Positions 22,230 to 33,203 of a DNA stretch of 61,017 bases are shown here, one piece after another (within the stretch, counting starts at the first letter, position 1; each line of letters begins with the position of its first letter). The translations under genes were made by a program, and so were the position numbers. Origin of the DNA: Spirogloea muscicola (lineage: Eukaryota > Streptophyta > Zygnematophyceae > Spirogloeales > Spirogloeaceae); contig WELB01000047.1 in the NCBI GenBank assembly GCA_009602725.1, positions 685,579 to 746,595 on the forward strand, given 5' to 3'. The notes under the pieces were generated by a model. It was not told the origin of the DNA. It searched no databases and worked only from the letters and a program-made list of their open reading frames with translations.

Positions 22230-24113
22230 TCCCTCTCCGGCCTCGCCGCCTTCCACGGCGGCCAGCTTCCGCTGCAGCACCACCAGCAGCAGCACCACCA
22301 CCACCACCAGTACCAGCAGCAGCAGCAGCAGCTGCCGCAGCACCAGGCAGCGGCCATGGCGGCGGCGGCCGCTGCCGCCGCCGCCGCGCAGCAGCAGCAG
22401 CAGCAGCAGGGCGGCGGACTGGCGGGCGCGCACCCGCAGGCGGCGAGCGCAAACCTGGCGGCGCCCCAGCTGATGGGCGGCGGGTCGAGCCCCCAGGAGC
22501 ACGACTGGATGAGCGCCCAGCTCAAGAGCAGCTCGCTGCTGGCGGCGCAGCAGCAGCACCACCACCACCAGCACCTGCAGCAGCAGGTGAGTCCCCTGCA
22601 TTACCGTGCATTGGCGACCATTAGTGTTTACACGCGGTTATTGAGCGATTAATCTACGTCAGCAGATGTGCTTGCCATTGTTCTTGGCCACTTTGGCCTT
22701 CCATTATCTCAATACTCCCTCTCCCTCCACCGTTATCATCTCTCTCGCTAATTGCTCCTCCACAATGCATCGCCACTCAAGTAACCGCTACCAGAGTCTG
22801 CGATAATGCTATGTAATCAGTGGCCCCTTGCCAGTTTGCCATATGGGCAGCTCAGTTTTGCTACTTCAAAACCACAGAGCACGACTGACGCCAGCCCTCT
22901 GCAGGCGCTGCATCGGCAGGCAGCCGAGGCTGCGGCGGCGTACATGAGCGCCGCGCAGCGCGCCAACAACCCCGGCATCGTGAAGGTGTCGGCGCTGCCC
23001 CCGCCGCTGAGCGCGGGCCTGGGCCAGTCGTTGCCGGGGGTGGCCATGCCCGCCGAGTCCCCGAGCCTGTCGCAGTCGCCCAACAGCAAGAAGCGGGGCC
23101 TGGAGTCCCCGTTTGTCGGCGAGCGCACGGGCGAGCAGCGGCAGAAGCGCATGATCAAGAACCGGGAGTCGGCCGCCCGCTCCAGGGCCAGGAAGCAGGT
23201 CAGTCCAATCAGTGCCCTCCCTGCTGCCGGCTCAGCTCGTCCTCCGCATTGGCAGGAGTCAGGTTCTCCACGTTGGCAGGAGTCGAGTTGGCGGCTGCTA
23301 GTTGGCAGCTGCGCGAAGCCACCCAGATGTGCTGGCCGCCGACAGCCTCGCGTCCTGCTGCTGCAGGCGTACACGGTGGAGCTGGAGGCGGAGGTCACGC
23401 AACTCAAGGAGGAGAACATGAGGTTGCTGCAAGCCAAGGTGCGTAACGAGAAGCGGCCAGCTGAAACACGTGTGGAGCATGTGTCGTGGCACATGGGGCT
23501 TCAGCCTGCTGCAATGGGGCTGGCAGAAGGAGCGATGCTCATGCATGCGCATGCACCAGATTGGCAGCAGTAATTTTACGCACTGCACTGCACAACCTGC
23601 AATTGAATGAGCTTCTTGGCATTAGCAATCTAGGAGAGCATGACATGGGAATAGCTCAGAAGCTGTACAAATACTCAGGGCCCATGCACTGAATTTCTCT
23701 GTCTTGCAGGAGGAGCTTGAGAGGAGGACAAGTGTTCACGTGAGGCTGGCTGCTGTCTCTTATGTCCTGCATAGTCTGCATGTTCAGGCTACTCGCTTGC
23801 AAGTGCTTTCAGTTTGTACGAGACTGCAGATTAGTGGTCGATATATTGAGTTTTGACTGATACTGATAGTCCAAAGCTTAGCATTGATTGTGACGTTTGC
23901 TCTGCAGCAACACCACTATTTCTACCCCACCACCCACTAGTTGCAGAATACTGCATGTCGCCGGTGACGCTGATGGCCCTGACGCAAGGAAAGTTTGGCC
24001 TACTGCAGGCACAAGCACAGGCAACGCCCCTAAATCTACTCGCAGCTCCAGCCAGAGAAGTGCCGGCAGTCCTGCGGAGGTCTCTCAGGCGCACTCGCAC
24101 GGGCCCCTGGTGA
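22122..24113 (+). CDS. group-A bZIP transcription factor (ABI5/ABF/AREB type), 5' partial
   Basis: DNA-binding regulator expected to recognise ACGT-core (ABRE-like) sites in the nucleus. Exons: 22122-22586, 22905-23198, 23367-23438, 23710-23739, 24009-24113, in phase (at least 321 residues; the N-terminus is in the gap). The first visible exon carries TLGEMTLEDFLVRAGV, the phosphorylatable conserved block of group-A bZIPs, followed by long Gln/His/Ala/Gly tracts. The second ends with the basic region RMIKNRESAARSRARKQ, split from the leucine zipper (AYTVELEAEVTQLKEEN) by an intron, and EELERRT follows. The last exon ends LRRSLRRTRTGPW-stop, the hallmark C-terminus of ABI5/ABF proteins. The final junction is the only soft one: an acceptor at 23908 would give a different short tail, but 24009 keeps phase and yields the family C-terminus. 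In land plants this class works downstream of SnRK2 kinases; whether ABA is involved here cannot be seen. Confidence 0.93.
22627..22720 (+). mobile_element. LINE 3'-end remnant in bZIP intron
   Basis: 22627-22644 reads PheThrArgGlyTyr-stop, followed by GTTCTTGGCCACTTTGGCC, matching the tail type of 318-450 and 44290-44330. It lies in the intron 22587-22904. Confidence 0.55.
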
Positions 24114-25770
24114 TGAATTCAGCAAAGCATTGGGCGATTGGAGGCTCGCAAGGATCAAACCCAAGCTACGAGTTCTCGACAGTAGCATGTCATTAAGCAG
24201 CATGCTAGCTCAGCAAATTTTTGCAGGCTTGAGGAGATACACGCGCAAGTGCGAGCACAGTGCAGTCGAGGACGGTTAGTCGTCCCATGCCGTCTCACAG
24301 CGGCAACTACTGCAAGAACTGGTCCAGATTGGACACACCGGTGAGGAATAGGCCATGAGCTCTGCCGGGAGCAAGCGAGTGGCACCAATGTAACAACGTC
24401 AAAGAGCTCGCAAGGGCCATTCAAGACTCTGTAGAGATGTATGTACCACCATCCATGTATCCATGCCTGCTGCTAAAATGGCAGCCAAAGGACCGCAGTG
24501 CCAAGTGCAGAGTCCTCTGCATGTGTAAATGTCAAATGGCGAGAGCTCCTTGCCTCCAGCCTCACCACTTTTTCCTGTCCTAGGATCCCAAGTACGCAGT
24601 TATACCAAGGTCAGATTGCAGGAGTGACTAGCTTGCATGCATAACTTACAGTAGCCAACAAGAGCTCTCGGTAGCTATAAAGGATGGGCCTGAGCAAAGT
24701 GTATGGGCCTCCATCATTGACATAGGAAATCAATGACCACTGTAGTCCCGCCAGTTCCTGCCCAGGACTCTGGAGCACGAGGCACAGAGGCACCTTCATT
24801 ATCCAGCTTCTGCGATGTTCCGAAGCCGCCTAAATGAGGCATAGGATGTGACAGGAGAATCTGCAGAAGGGCTGTCATAAAGGCAAATCACAAGGGCTGC
24901 TGGCAAGATTGTGATGCTAACTGGTGCTTGGGACAGGCGACACCTAGTCCCCCACCCATAAGAATGTGGAACACCGATGTCTTAGACTTTCAATGGCGAT
25001 CCCCCATCCCAAAGATCCTGGTCAGTAGCAAACTTGGGGTTACTAATGTCCATCTGCAACACTCGTGTTCCCATCTGAGCTCCCTGGAGAGCCGAGACAT
25101 TCAAGCAGGTGACAAAGGCCAAGGAAGGATTTGCCTACTATAGCCAGCAATAGCTCAGCTTCTTTGAGGCATCCGACCACAAATACGGGGCAGATCTTGA
25201 GGGTCCTGGTCTTCATATTTCTTCGCCAGAGAGCAGGATGACAGAGGACCTCAGCAGCTGCTTTTGGAGGAGGTCAGATGAGTGCTTAGGGTGTCAGCAA
25301 CAGGTCCTCATGCAGGTACTTGATCACGCCTCCTCCAGAGAGGCCTCAGGGGATACCACCAGTGCCTGTGTCATGCATTGGACCTGCCAATGCATGCAGA
25401 ATGGTCCAATATTTTGGTATCTAGTGAACACCCAGTAGCAACATGTTAAAAGGAAAAACTGACAGCCTACACTGCTTGCGCTGCATTGAGTTGCATACAA
25501 TAAAGTAGTTCGTATTAAGACACTCATGCAGACTCCAGCAGCTGGCCTTTCTCACTTTCAAATATGCCATGGCTAGTTGCAGAAGCTGCAGTCGTTACTG
25601 TGCCTTCTTCACAACGTAAGTCGGATGTCCCAGTCCTTGCTGGTTTTGTTCTAGGATAGCAAGCAGGCCCCGAATGTCGTCTTGAGCCAGGTCCTGTCCA
25701 GATTGCGACCTGTCCATCATTGGAGACGAAGAGTAAAGCACAAACCCACCACCAAGACTGCTGCAAGCTG
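24114..25770. other. convergent intergenic region
   Basis: 3' flanks of the bZIP (+) and ZNG1 (-) genes. ORFs here are short and show no family motif. A short AT-rich stretch near 25440-25520 may hold polyadenylation signals. Confidence 0.55.
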
Positions 25771-28700
25771 CTATGAACACATTAAGGTTTGGTCCAAGTT
25801 ATGGAGTCTGTAGAGAATGACAATGAGCAGAAGTAGCTCTAAGACAAACAACAGGGCTAAGTTAGTCAAGTGTGGTTGGCCGTTGACCAGGATCCAAAGC
25901 AGGCGCTTGGCCAAGAGCTCTTACCAATGACAACAACTCGATTCAACCTTTCCTCTGCTAACTCCCAGGGTTGACCAGCCGTGATGTCATAGAGCTCGTG
26001 CACAGCCTGCATAGCAATATTGCTCCCTCATTGCCATGTGGATCTCACCAGCAGGTCACACTACTCCATGCAAATGGTCAGGCAGGACATTTGCAAGAGG
26101 TACACAAAGTGGGCCATCAGCCTATAACAAAGTGCATTGACTTCTTTAAGCATGGTAGTAGAGCAGCCATTAGACTCTTCAGTATCTGGGAAACTCTCAG
26201 CAGCTTTCTCACTTGAAGGACATGCTTGAACGGAGAGTCAAAGACATTCAAGATTCCCTTCATGCGATACACATTGGCAGCATGGGCGTTCTCCCAGAGT
26301 ATTCCGGACAGCCACTCATGGACCTGACAGGTGGAGCTTCTTGACAATTGTCAGATGACTATCAGAAAACTGTTAAAAGACCTTCCACTTCATGGAGGAA
26401 AATGATGGGCTAATGCATTATTTACTGGGGCCAAGAGATTGAACCTGGACTCTTAGAACCCTGGAACAAGCAAGTCCACATTTTATTTTCTACACTGGAC
26501 AAGAACTAGCAGGCAAGATGTGCAGCCCATGCTTTGTGAAAGGCGTTCACACCCAAATCTCAATCCTGCAAGCAATCTGCTATTGCAGTTGGCAGGTGAC
26601 AAGGCAAACACCCCACGCTCTTAGAAGACTAGAACAGCACTGCTCCATGAAGTCATCTCTAGATTGTATATGCTGAGTGACAGTGACATACGAATAAAGA
26701 ATGGCAACGCTAACAAGGAAGCGATTCGAACCTTTGCTAAGTCAACTTGTCCACCAACCACTATGCTGAAGGTGCCAACCTGGGGGTCATGAATGCTGCT
26801 CTCCTCTAGCAACTCAGGCGCAAGGGTCAGTCCCCTAGAACCTGGCACCTGCACCAGTTAATTTTGGAAATTGCAGGTGAATAGCCTTCGGAATCACTTC
26901 TACTTAATCTTCTACTGACTTACTTGAGTAAGTGCTAGCTTGACACTTAGCTGTAATGTGGACCATGGCATCCCCGCATCTAGTAGGCAGGTAGCGAGGT
27001 AATCTGCTCCAAGACGAGCCCAGATGTCAAGCAGCTGTCAGCTGGTTGATGGGGAAAGGGGGGGCAGATGTACTTCGCTGCCATAGGAGTTACAGCTCAA
27101 CACTCTGGCAAGGTCCACCTTGCATCGCACAGTCCTGAAGATGTTGGCCAAGCTGTTGATGGATTTCACTGTGGACTCTATCGCTGTTACGGCGTCCTCT
27201 GAGCAGAGTTGCTTCTCACACGCTTCGAGGAACTGTGCACCCTTGCCTTCAGAGTTCCCATTGTCATCAGCTCCTGCTACTTGCACAAGACCGACCAGGT
27301 CTACTTTATTCAAGAGAATTGTGTCCTGCATGGAAAGAATAAGGCATACATCAAGTATAACCACCCAGACTCCAACAGGTGGGGTTTGAGAACAGTACGG
27401 TAAAGACACAAAGTTGGCGCGTGTAGCACTGTTCAATTTACTGCAGCTACACATAGAGTATAACAGCTATAACAGCTAACAGCTAAACAGAGAATAGCTG
27501 CAAGCCCAACCTGGCATACCAGAGTGGACCTTACAGCGTATGCTATCTGTCGTGCGGCCTCGCTGATGCCCCCAAAAGGCTTCTGCTCCTCCAACTGTCT
27601 TGTTAGGTTCCGAGCATCAAGCACCTGCTCCAAGAAGATAACGATTCACTGTGGGGTGCAACAACCCATGTTTGTGCTACTTATAGGATACAATGTATTA
27701 AGGTTCTAGTGCAGCAAGACATGGCTAGGAAGCCATTGCAAAGCAGGACACATGTTACTAACTTGCAGTAGTGCTGACTGAGAGGAAGGATGCCAACTAT
27801 TTGGGAACGACTGCAATAACTTATTTCTTTGTCTTGCTTCTTAGTCATCAAGGGGCAGCACAGAGAAGGTCCTCACAGACACGATGGAGTCTAAGCGTAT
27901 GGAGCTTTCTAGAGCGCCGTCCACCCAAAGGAGCTTCGCAATCGGCCCAGGGTCAGCCAAGCCAGTTGTCTCCAGTATGATGTGGTCAAACGGCCTGCCA
28001 GCAGTGCATAGGTCACAAGCGCAATTGAATTAGCCAGAGTGAGAGCTGCAAATTTTGTATGCTCATGCACCATCGCCTGCACATGCTTGTGCCTCGTCAT
28101 TTGCTTCCTCGTTATCTGCTAGACTACACCTGCCTCCTGAAGTGGGCACTCCTCAACATGACTCTGAAGATGAGCTTGTTAGCATTGTGGTCCGACAACC
28201 TAGGATTACAAGTTCTTCCAGTCGTGTGCCCTGCAAAATACCTGCTGTACAGGATGTCTGGTCATGATCAGACTCTCCAGGCCGCTTGTTTGTAGATATG
28301 CTTATGCTTCTGTGTTCGACACTATAGACTTTGAGGTGCATTTGCATCAAACACAGATGGTGCTCTTGCATTTCAGCTTCATACTAGGAAAGCCAACACC
28401 AACTTATCGCCGTGCTTCAAGAACGTCCGTGTTAACACCCTTCCAACCAATTTGCCTTACTAGATAGGCCTTGGCTATTCACTGTCAGCTTTGCCAGCTT
28501 GTTTGGTGCAGGGAAAGGTGGAGAGGTGAATGCAGCATACAACAGATAAAGGCGAACCAAAGAGCAAACAGATTACAATTAAGTGCAGTGTTCGACAAAT
28601 TACCTGTCCGGCCTGTCTAACAGTGCCTCTAGGGCTTGCACGAAGTTGCTCTTCACATTGCAGCAGACGCACCCATTGGCCAGCTCCACCCACTCTTCCA

Positions 28701-29468
28701 TCAGATCATACTGCCCTTGGACTTCCTCAGCCTCGCCACTACCCTCAGCGCTTGCCCCCGATTGCGGGCCTCGGACCATTGCACGCTCAATGCCCACCTC
28801 TTCGCCGAACTCGTTCAGGATCACAGCGATCCTGAGCCCGTGCATGGCAGTCAGGATGTAGTTCACCAGCTGGAATAGATCAGGAGGAAGCGGAGAGGTC
28901 ATCAGAATGAAGTTCTCACGATAACGTCCACTCGTTTCCCATAACAATGGCACGTCGCGAGGGGTGCGACACTGCTACCAGGCCCAGCTAGAAGGTTATG
29001 GTGCGCACCGTGGTCTTGCCGGCCCCCAAGTAGCCGGTGATGATTGTGATTGGCACCTGTTTCGAGCATTCGGATCCCTGTGCTGCGCAAGACAAGGACA
29101 TGAATTCATATGAAGACTTAGGGTTCACGACATAGGGTTTGGGATTAGAGTCCGAGTAGCTAGTACTGCTCCCACACCAAATGTCACAACCAGTGCAACT
29201 CTTGACCTCCTTTGAGCTTGCAGAATGGCTGCTTGGGGCCATGAGAAGGCTCGTCAAGGCAGCAGGCTCACGAACGCCAGACGGTCGTGAGTACCTTGCG
29301 ACTATGCTGGCTGCGCTGGGAGGACATCTAACGGCCAGTCTACAGCAGCGGGCCTCCATGGCTGCCTGAGAGCATCTGAGGAGGCCCACGGCAGCAGGGC
29401 TTGCAGGCAGCGGGCTGCTCACCGGCCCGCGGCTCGAGCTCCAGCGGCACGGCGCACGGAGGCCCGTC

Positions 29469-29502
<34 letters not shown>

Positions 29503-29507
29503 GCCAT
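25771..29507 (-). CDS. ZNG1: ZNG1/CBWD-type zinc-transferase GTPase (COG0523)
   Basis: GTP-driven metallochaperone; the animal and yeast members deliver Zn to methionine aminopeptidase 1. Exons (minus): 29507-29423, 29082-29009, 28869-28604, 27994-27877, 27624-27535, 27325-27074, 26848-26732, 26323-26213, 26006-25925, then an unresolved terminal exon (about 398 codons before it). Visible motifs: Walker A ITGYLGAGKTT, switch/metal segment ILNEFGEEVG, the metal-binding CxCC in NGCVCCNVK, Walker B region HIILETTGLADPGPI, G4 motif LLNKVDL, and the CobW_C domain ending in AVHELYDITAG and LNRVVVIG. The N-terminus MADGDGDGDGDGDDG ends in CAVPLELEP, reminiscent of the CPELVPIE docking peptide of animal ZNG1. 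An in-frame Met at 29552 would add 15 residues. The last junction is doubtful: AsnLeuAspGlnThrLeu, expected near the end, lies at about 25788-25805 but out of phase. Confidence 0.93.
29116..29150. repeat. degenerate TTAGGG motifs in ZNG1 intron 1
   Basis: CTTAGGGTT, ATAGGGTTTGGG and ATTAGAG within the intron 29083-29422. Confidence 0.7.
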
Positions 29508-29852
29508 GGCGCGGCCGCGCAAAGAGGACACCGATGCCGCTGTTGGCGCCACAGTTGTCCACTGCTCTCACAGCCGCCGGCTGCTCGAACGCTGTGGACG
29601 ACTGTCCAGCGGCCGGCGCGAGACAGGCCTGCAGATCGAGCGCGGCGCGAGCGGCGCGACCGGCGGCGGCGGCGGCGGCGGCGGCGGCGTCTAGCGGCAG
29701 CTTAGAGCGTGATGGAGGGTACGTAATACTACGACTTAGGGCTAGGGTTTAGGGTTTGTGGAGCTCCGGGCCGGCCCTGTCCGGCCCCGTCCCGCCCCGC
29801 CGCCGCCATGGCCTCGGCGCGCCGAGCGCGGCCGTGACGGGAGGCGGCGAGC
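29508..29852. promoter_or_regulatory. bidirectional promoter of ZNG1 and mitochondrial bS6, with telo-box-like motif
   Basis: Only 345 bases separate the two start codons. At 29738-29756 lies AGGGCTAGGGTTTAGGG, which on the other strand reads CCCTAAACCCTA and contains the plant telo-box core (AAACCCTA). Telo boxes are established elements of plant ribosomal-protein and translation-factor promoters, so a regulatory role for the bS6 gene is plausible. The region is GC-rich with a (GGC)n run at about 29663-29688. Confidence 0.6.
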
Positions 29853-30673
29853 ATGCCGCTCTACGACTTCGTCGCCGTGGCCAAGCCCGCGGTGGCGCGC
29901 AAGGCGGTCGTCGACATCCTGCTGGCCGTCGGGAAGCTGGTGCACGCGCGGCAGGGCGTCGTGACGGGCGTCCAGTCCTTCGGCCGCGTGCCGCTGGCGT
30001 ACGACGTCCGCAAGCGCGACGGCATCCATCTCGAGGTACCGCTGCCCGAGCTGCTCTCGGCGCTGGCAGTGGTCTGCCACTGCCTAGCCTGGCGTATGCG
30101 TGCGCGGTTCTTCGCGAGTTGCCTCTTGGTTTTGCGACGAGACCGCCTATTACGCGGCACTGCTACGCTTGGCCAGCGCCATGGGGCCCCTGTGCTCTTG
30201 GCCCCTGGCTCAACAGCTTGCGAGCTTCGACGAGGCTTGCTGCTCTCGCAAGCACGCCCCCATGCTGGACTTCCTAGCTATGCTCTTATCGCCGTCCTGC
30301 CTCTTCTAGCTTCACTATCTTGGACCAGAGCCTCCCCGGCCAACGTCCAATGAGCTCCTGCTAGAATCATAGTGCCCATGGCAGCCAGTCTGTGGTGTTG
30401 GCAGCAACGAAGTTTGGGCTCGTTTCAGATGCGTACTTCTCTGGCTGATGTTGATACCTGTCCCTGACTGTGGTACAGGGGCAGCTCGTGCAGATGACTG
30501 TCATGGCGCCAACTAGCCTAGCCAAGGAGCTCGCTTACCTGAAGCACGAGGACCGGTTGCTGCGATGGATGCTCATCCGCTCCAGAGGTGACAAGTGGCT
30601 CAAGTGCAGCAGCTCGCCCGTGCAGCCGCAGCCGCCTCTGCCCCGCAGTCCCTTCCAAGCATTGGGAGCTTAG
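29853..30673 (+). CDS. bS6m: mitochondrial small-subunit ribosomal protein bS6m
   Basis: Ribosomal protein S6 of the mitoribosome platform. Two exons: 29853-30035 and 30479-30673 (125 residues). The start MPLYDFVAVAKP, the turn QGVVTGVQSFGRVPLAYDV, QLVQMTVMAPTSLAKELAYL and EDRLLRWMLIRSRGDKW follow the plant mitochondrial S6 family, which also starts with MPLYD and lacks a cleavable presequence. All strands and helices of the bS6 fold are present. The Pro-rich C-terminal extension (PVQPQPPLPRSPFQALGA) is short and specific to this gene. The start is the first Met in frame after the GC-rich leader. A telo-box-like motif lies about 100 bases upstream. The intron is 443 bases. Confidence 0.93.
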
Positions 30674-32291
30674 CTGCGGCTCTTAGGATGCCAACATGGG
30701 TACAGCACATGTCTCGCGAGGCTTGTTGCAGCTTGCTGCCCTCGTGCTCGCTTACAAGCTCCACTGCCACAACATATTAAGAGCCTCTCTGTGTCTTAGT
30801 AAATCTCACTACAGGCACGTACCGCACTGACTTTGGGCCAGCCTGCTCAAGCTCCGCCTGCTTACATTCTCAAGCCGAGGCAATCTGATCAAGTAGATGC
30901 TGCTTGCTACTTGTGCTTGGCCAATGTGGCCCCAACCTTTTAGCACACTGCACGATTGTAGCTGCTCTCGTGTTTAAAGCCCTGGCAGGGGCCACATGTC
31001 ATGCGCACGGCCTAGTTTCTGCTCAAGGCAGCCAGCGAATGCCTTCCTGTGCAGATAATTGCACAGTACGCTAGTGTCATGCCCGTCTCATCTGTCCAAA
31101 TCAGAGGTATGGCCAGGATCTTGCCTTTGGGTGTATGCGCCGGTGATGGTAGGCTATGAATAGGCTTGACAACCTAGTCTAATATTGAGTGTGAGCCTCT
31201 GGAAAGGCTTACATGCTGTACATCAAGTGCTTCAGTGGAGAAGCATGGACTTCATTGTATCAAAGCTAAATGGACAGGATTTTGCTCTCCACGAATTATT
31301 CAGCAATGTGCACTGGCTAATCATGACAGTGAAGCTATTCTGATTCCACCTGCTTGAAAAGAAATGCAAAATTTTTACTGTTAGTGGCAGAACAGATACA
31401 GAAGGATTTAGTAGAGACTTGAAGAGAGCCACAAAACTCCACCTCCACGGATTCTCCACAGAAGCTCACAAAAACTCATCACGAACTTTCGCGTATGCTC
31501 AGCTTTTCCGCTCAATAATTTCAAACAGTGTTTTAGAATGATGCAAGGTTCCATTTTTGTATCCGATTGGTATGGTTTAGGCAGATGTTTGCACGTTGTC
31601 TTGACTCTTGTATTCTAAGATATTACATAGTCTTGAGTCCATGTTTTCATATCAAGTTGTGGCTGTTAATGTACGCGCTTCTGCTACATCATAGGTTGTC
31701 GTATATGTGATGATCAGGGCATACAAGAATCAGTGACCTCAACTACATAGCTCTCTCCATCCTGGTGTGACATTCGTACTTTTGTTGGTTCACAAGCAAT
31801 GTAGATGCTTTGAGTCGTGCGCCTCCAATAATGAAGGTGCGAAATAGTGTTCCTGGAGAAGTCGTTGAGCATCAGGTCTGCCTAATGATATCTCAAGGTC
31901 GGTCATCTCACACCTGCAGAAGCTTTTCCTCTGCCTCTGCCTTCCCTACCCCAAGTACTTGCATAAGATTGCATCGCACTTATGACTGTGTGCTTTGCTT
32001 CTCTCGAAAACGAATGGCTTCCAGCTTTTGCTCTTTCTTATCAACCGCCTTCTCTCTTGTGCGCGAATCAGGCCAGCGAGCCGGCACGGAGGGAAGCCAT
32101 GCCCTCCACACCCTGCCGTGAACAAGCTTCATGGTTGCCGCTGACGGTGTGCTTCGTTTCTATATGGCTTCTTGTGGATGCGGTGAGAGGAGCAAACTGC
32201 ACTCTTGAGGAGCCGGGCCGTGATAGCCGCCGCTGGAGCTGCTGCTGATCAACAACGGTTGATCAGGGGGACCACGAACATGGGAGGTCAG
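30674..32291. other. convergent intergenic region
   Basis: No gene supported. About 30900-30930 contains GTGCTTGGCCAATGTGGCC, probably another LINE-tail relic. The rest is AT-richer with no recognisable motif. Confidence 0.5.
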
Positions 32292-32558
32292 TCACTGCAT
32301 GCGACGCTGCCGCTTGCGGCGCGCCTTCGTGACCTTCTGGCGGATGGATGCCATCTCCGCATCGTCCGCGGGGGAGCAGTAGGGGTCATCGAGGTGCGGG
32401 AGGCCGGCGGCGGCCTGCGCCTCAGCGAGGGCCGCGACGCGGTCGACCAGCAGCTGGCCCTGGCGCTGCAGCGCCTCCAGCGCCGCGTGGTTGGCCTGGA
32501 CGCCCGCCGCGACGGTGCGCACCTCGTCCGACAGCGCGGCCACGGCGGCGGCCAGGCA
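32292..32558 (-). CDS. unidentified protein, C-terminal exon running into an assembly gap
   Basis: Open on the minus strand from the gap edge to a stop at 32292-32294; 88 residues are visible. The sequence is Ala/Val/Leu/Gln-rich with heptad-like spacing (AALSDEVRTVAAGVQ, ALEALQRQGQLLVDRVAAL), suggesting a coiled coil, followed by LDDPYCSPADDAEMAS and a very basic tail KARRKRQRRMQ-stop that could be a nuclear signal or nucleic-acid contact. The start codon and any upstream exons lie in the 577-base gap, so the gene is short or split. It would be divergently paired with the cupredoxin gene at 33204. GC content and codon choice match neighbouring first exons. I do not recognise the family, and the opposite strand is also open, so the strand call rests on the coiled-coil and terminal pattern. 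Confidence 0.4.
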   Translation of the reverse strand, partial: CLAAAVAALSDEVRTVAAGVQANHAALEALQRQGQLLVDRVAALAEAQAAAGLPHLDDPYCSPADDAEMASIRQKVTKARRKRQRRMQ

Positions 32559-33135
32559 NNNNNNNNNNNNNNNNNNNNNNNNNNNNNNNNNNNNNNNNNN
32601 NNNNNNNNNNNNNNNNNNNNNNNNNNNNNNNNNNNNNNNNNNNNNNNNNNNNNNNNNNNNNNNNNNNNNNNNNNNNNNNNNNNNNNNNNNNNNNNNNNNN
32701 NNNNNNNNNNNNNNNNNNNNNNNNNNNNNNNNNNNNNNNNNNNNNNNNNNNNNNNNNNNNNNNNNNNNNNNNNNNNNNNNNNNNNNNNNNNNNNNNNNNN
32801 NNNNNNNNNNNNNNNNNNNNNNNNNNNNNNNNNNNNNNNNNNNNNNNNNNNNNNNNNNNNNNNNNNNNNNNNNNNNNNNNNNNNNNNNNNNNNNNNNNNN
32901 NNNNNNNNNNNNNNNNNNNNNNNNNNNNNNNNNNNNNNNNNNNNNNNNNNNNNNNNNNNNNNNNNNNNNNNNNNNNNNNNNNNNNNNNNNNNNNNNNNNN
33001 NNNNNNNNNNNNNNNNNNNNNNNNNNNNNNNNNNNNNNNNNNNNNNNNNNNNNNNNNNNNNNNNNNNNNNNNNNNNNNNNNNNNNNNNNNNNNNNNNNNN
33101 NNNNNNNNNNNNNNNNNNNNNNNNNNNNNNNNNNN
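32559..33135. other. assembly gap
   Basis: 577 undetermined bases between two GC-rich gene ends. Confidence 0.98.
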
Positions 33136-33203
33136 GCCGCCGCTGCCGCCTGGCGCTCGTCCGCCGGCTCCCGCCGCTCCGCGCGGCGACGGGGAGGGTG
33201 GCG

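Noticed and set aside
25595-25780. Minus-strand ORF (FIAACSSLGGGFVLYSSS...) as the ZNG1 C-terminus
   Set aside because: The first residues look attractive, but no acceptor links it in phase and its later sequence has no counterpart in the ZNG1 family.
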